Below, in pieces: positions 9,092 through 10,785 of a stretch of DNA of 10,785 nt. The stretch's first letter is position 1. Every line of letters begins with the position of its first letter. Position numbers and translations under genes: made by a program. The notes under the pieces were generated by a model. The model was not told where the DNA came from and searched no databases. It saw only the letters and a list, made by a program, of their open reading frames with translations. The DNA is from Rickettsiales bacterium (GTDB lineage: Bacteria > Pseudomonadota > Alphaproteobacteria > Rs-D84): contig JAIRLB010000002.1 of assembly GCA_031259745.1 (NCBI GenBank), positions 1 through 10,785 on the forward strand. Reading direction: 5' to 3'.

Positions 9092-10785
9092 ATGACTGGA
9101 AGAATCAGATTATTTTTATTGGCAATCGGGATAGCTGCGGCATCGTTGGACGCATCGCATGCCGCGGTTGTTTCGCGCATCGATGTCATTGGAAACCAGC
9201 GAATGGATTCGGAATCCGTACGCATTTTGTCCAATGTAAAGACCGGGGATTCGCTGACATCCGAAGATGTGAATCAGATTGCAAAAAAATTGCAGATTTC
9301 AGGCTATTTTTCCAAGGTCGATGTCAGATTGTCCGGCAATGCGCTGCAAATCAATCTGACCGAGGCTCCGATTGTCAACATGCTGACCATCGAAGGAAAC
9401 GATGATATTTCCACTGAAGATTTGAAAAAAGAAATCCGTCTGAAAGAGCGCGCTTCGTACGATGAGTCCGTTATCGGCGGAGATGTGCAGCGCATGCTGC
9501 TGATCTATCAGCGCAAGGGATTTTTCGGGACGAAAATAGAACCGAAAAAAATCGTTCTGCCCGACAATCGCGTGAACATTGTTTACGAGGTCAAAGAGGG
9601 CCATCCGACATACATCAGCGATATCGAATTTTCCGGCAACAAAATTTTCAGCGCGCGCGTTTTGCGCGGCGAAATCCTATCGCGAGAGCATGCCTGGTGG
9701 AAATTCATGACTCAATTCGATGTATTTGACGAAGACCGCATCCAGTATGATGGGCAGATGCTGCGTCAGTTTTATCTGCGCAACGGCTATGTCGATTTCC
9801 AGGTCAAGGATATCAAGGGCGTCTTTTCAGAGGACAGACAATACTATTCCGCGACGTTTGCCGTTGACGAAGGTGAAAAGTATGAATTTGGCGAACTGAC
9901 TATTAAAAATCCTTTTGATGATGTTCCGGACGGAAAATTGCGCCAGGCGATGAAAATGTCCGGTGGCGAAACCTATAATGCGGACAAGGTCGAAGAAACA
10001 ATAACAGCCATACGCAGCGTCGTTGCAGATCATGGCTACGCATTCATCAACGTCGACCCCGTTCCGAAGAAAAATTCCAAGAATCACACGATTGACTTGG
10101 AATTTGCAATCGCAAAAACAAACCGCATTTATTTGAACAGCATCAATATTTTGGGCAATGTCAGGACATTCGACAGCGTTATAGAGCAGCTGCTGCCTAT
10201 GCGCGCCGGCGATCCTTTTTCATTGCAGACAATCGAAGAGGGGCGTCAGAAACTGATGCGCACCAGATATTTCAAAGATGTTCAGATGGTTCCGACACGC
10301 GTTGCGGGCGATAATCTGATGAATCTGGACGTGAAGCTTGAGGAACAGCCGACGGGCGAATTGTCCGGCGGCATAGGATGGTCCAATATCAACGGATTTA
10401 TGATTGACGCGGGCATTACCGAAAACAATTTTATGGGTCGCGGTCAGACGGTACAATTAAAAGGCTCGGTCGCGCAATATCAGAAACAGGCCTTGTTCAG
10501 CTTTACAGAACCATACCTGTTCGACCGCGCATTATCCGGCGGTTTTGACGTTTCCTATACGATGTATGATTATTCGTCGCTGGGCGGTTTTGGATATGAC
10601 CGCGATTCCATGACAGTGGCGGGCCGGCTGGGTTGGAAACTGACAGATCGCTGGACGCAAATGATGCGTCTGTCCGCATCTTTCGATCAGAACTATGACC
10701 TGCAGTTATCCGGATGGAGGGCTGCGAACCTATATACATTGGGCACCAACCTGCGCTATTATAATTTGAACACAAACTTTGCCCA
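9092..10785 (+). CDS. bamA: Outer-membrane assembly factor BamA (3' end outside the window)
   Basis: Core of the BAM complex, which folds and inserts beta-barrel proteins into the outer membrane. I translated 564 codons with no stop up to the window edge. Residues 1-24 are a signal peptide ending SHA before AVVSRI. POTRA domains follow: about 25-92 (SRIDVIGNQRM), 93-172, 173-263 (ISDIEFSGNKIF), 264-343 and 344-419 (LNSINILGNVRTF, with RAGDPFS). The barrel begins near 423 (LSGGIGWSNINGF) and includes NNFMGRGQ (445-452) and FTEPYLFDRA (471-480), both typical of BamA. About 200 residues of barrel should lie beyond the window. The start is one base after the rseP stop (TGAAATG) with little Shine-Dalgarno sequence, so translation is probably coupled to rseP. 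Confidence 0.96.
   Translation, partial: MTGRIRLFLLAIGIAAASLDASHAAVVSRIDVIGNQRMDSESVRILSNVKTGDSLTSEDVNQIAKKLQISGYFSKVDVRLSGNALQINLTEAPIVNMLTIEGNDDISTEDLKKEIRLKERASYDESVIGGDVQRMLLIYQRKGFFGTKIEPKKIVLPDNRVNIVYEVKEGHPTYISDIEFSGNKIFSARVLRGEILSREHAWWKFMTQFDVFDEDRIQYDGQMLRQFYLRNGYVDFQVKDIKGVFSEDRQYYSATFAVDEGEKYEFGELTIKNPFDDVPDGKLRQAMKMSGGETYNADKVEETITAIRSVVADHGYAFINVDPVPKKNSKNHTIDLEFAIAKTNRIYLNSINILGNVRTFDSVIEQLLPMRAGDPFSLQTIEEGRQKLMRTRYFKDVQMVPTRVAGDNLMNLDVKLEEQPTGELSGGIGWSNINGFMIDAGITENNFMGRGQTVQLKGSVAQYQKQALFSFTEPYLFDRALSGGFDVSYTMYDYSSLGGFGYDRDSMTVAGRLGWKLTDRWTQMMRLSASFDQNYDLQLSGWRAANLYTLGTNLRYYNLNTNFA

Overview
The window looks like part of an alphaproteobacterial chromosome, probably from an uncultured, host-associated lineage with a reduced genome. 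The grounds are the run uppS-cdsA-...-rseP-bamA, the HxGSGAS variant in acetate kinase, a single-PDZ RseP, and a cysteine-rich surface-type gene of a kind I associate with gut Alphaproteobacteria. That last point is from memory and was not checked. Most of the sequence is tightly packed core gene content; only about 741-2024 looks accessory.

Layout. (1) 1-740: 3' part of acetate kinase (ackA). (2) 741-2024: an AT-rich spacer with a promoter-like and a terminator-like element; a Cys/Ser/Thr-rich secreted protein gene at 1032-1796 whose last ~130 bp differ in composition; then an AT-rich stretch built on a 7-bp period. (3) 2025-4031, minus strand: NAD-dependent DNA ligase (ligA), with a short heptamer array inserted in frame just before the BRCT domain. 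(4) 4032-4113: an 82-bp divergent promoter region from which both ligA and the next gene appear to give leaderless mRNAs. (5) 4114-5091: outer-membrane beta-barrel protein. (6) 5088-5969, minus strand: farnesyl diphosphate synthase (ispA), whose stop codon overlaps that of the barrel gene. (7) 6115 to the window end, plus strand: uppS, cdsA, a NUDIX hydrolase, rseP and bamA, with gaps of 1 to 26 bp, almost certainly one envelope-biogenesis operon.

How the genes fit together. IspA makes farnesyl diphosphate, which the divergently transcribed UppS elongates to the C55-type lipid carrier for peptidoglycan and LPS. CdsA makes CDP-diacylglycerol for phospholipids. RseP is an intramembrane protease, and BamA inserts outer-membrane barrels such as the 4114-5091 product. 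The dxr gene commonly found between cdsA and rseP in Alphaproteobacteria is absent, and a NUDIX hydrolase with an altered NUDIX box sits there.

I see no phage, transposon, CRISPR, toxin-antitoxin or defence system, and no tRNA or rRNA gene. No convincing new multi-gene system is present. The least ordinary signals are the heptanucleotide repeats (one array inside ligA), the mosaic cysteine-rich gene, and the paired leaderless promoters.
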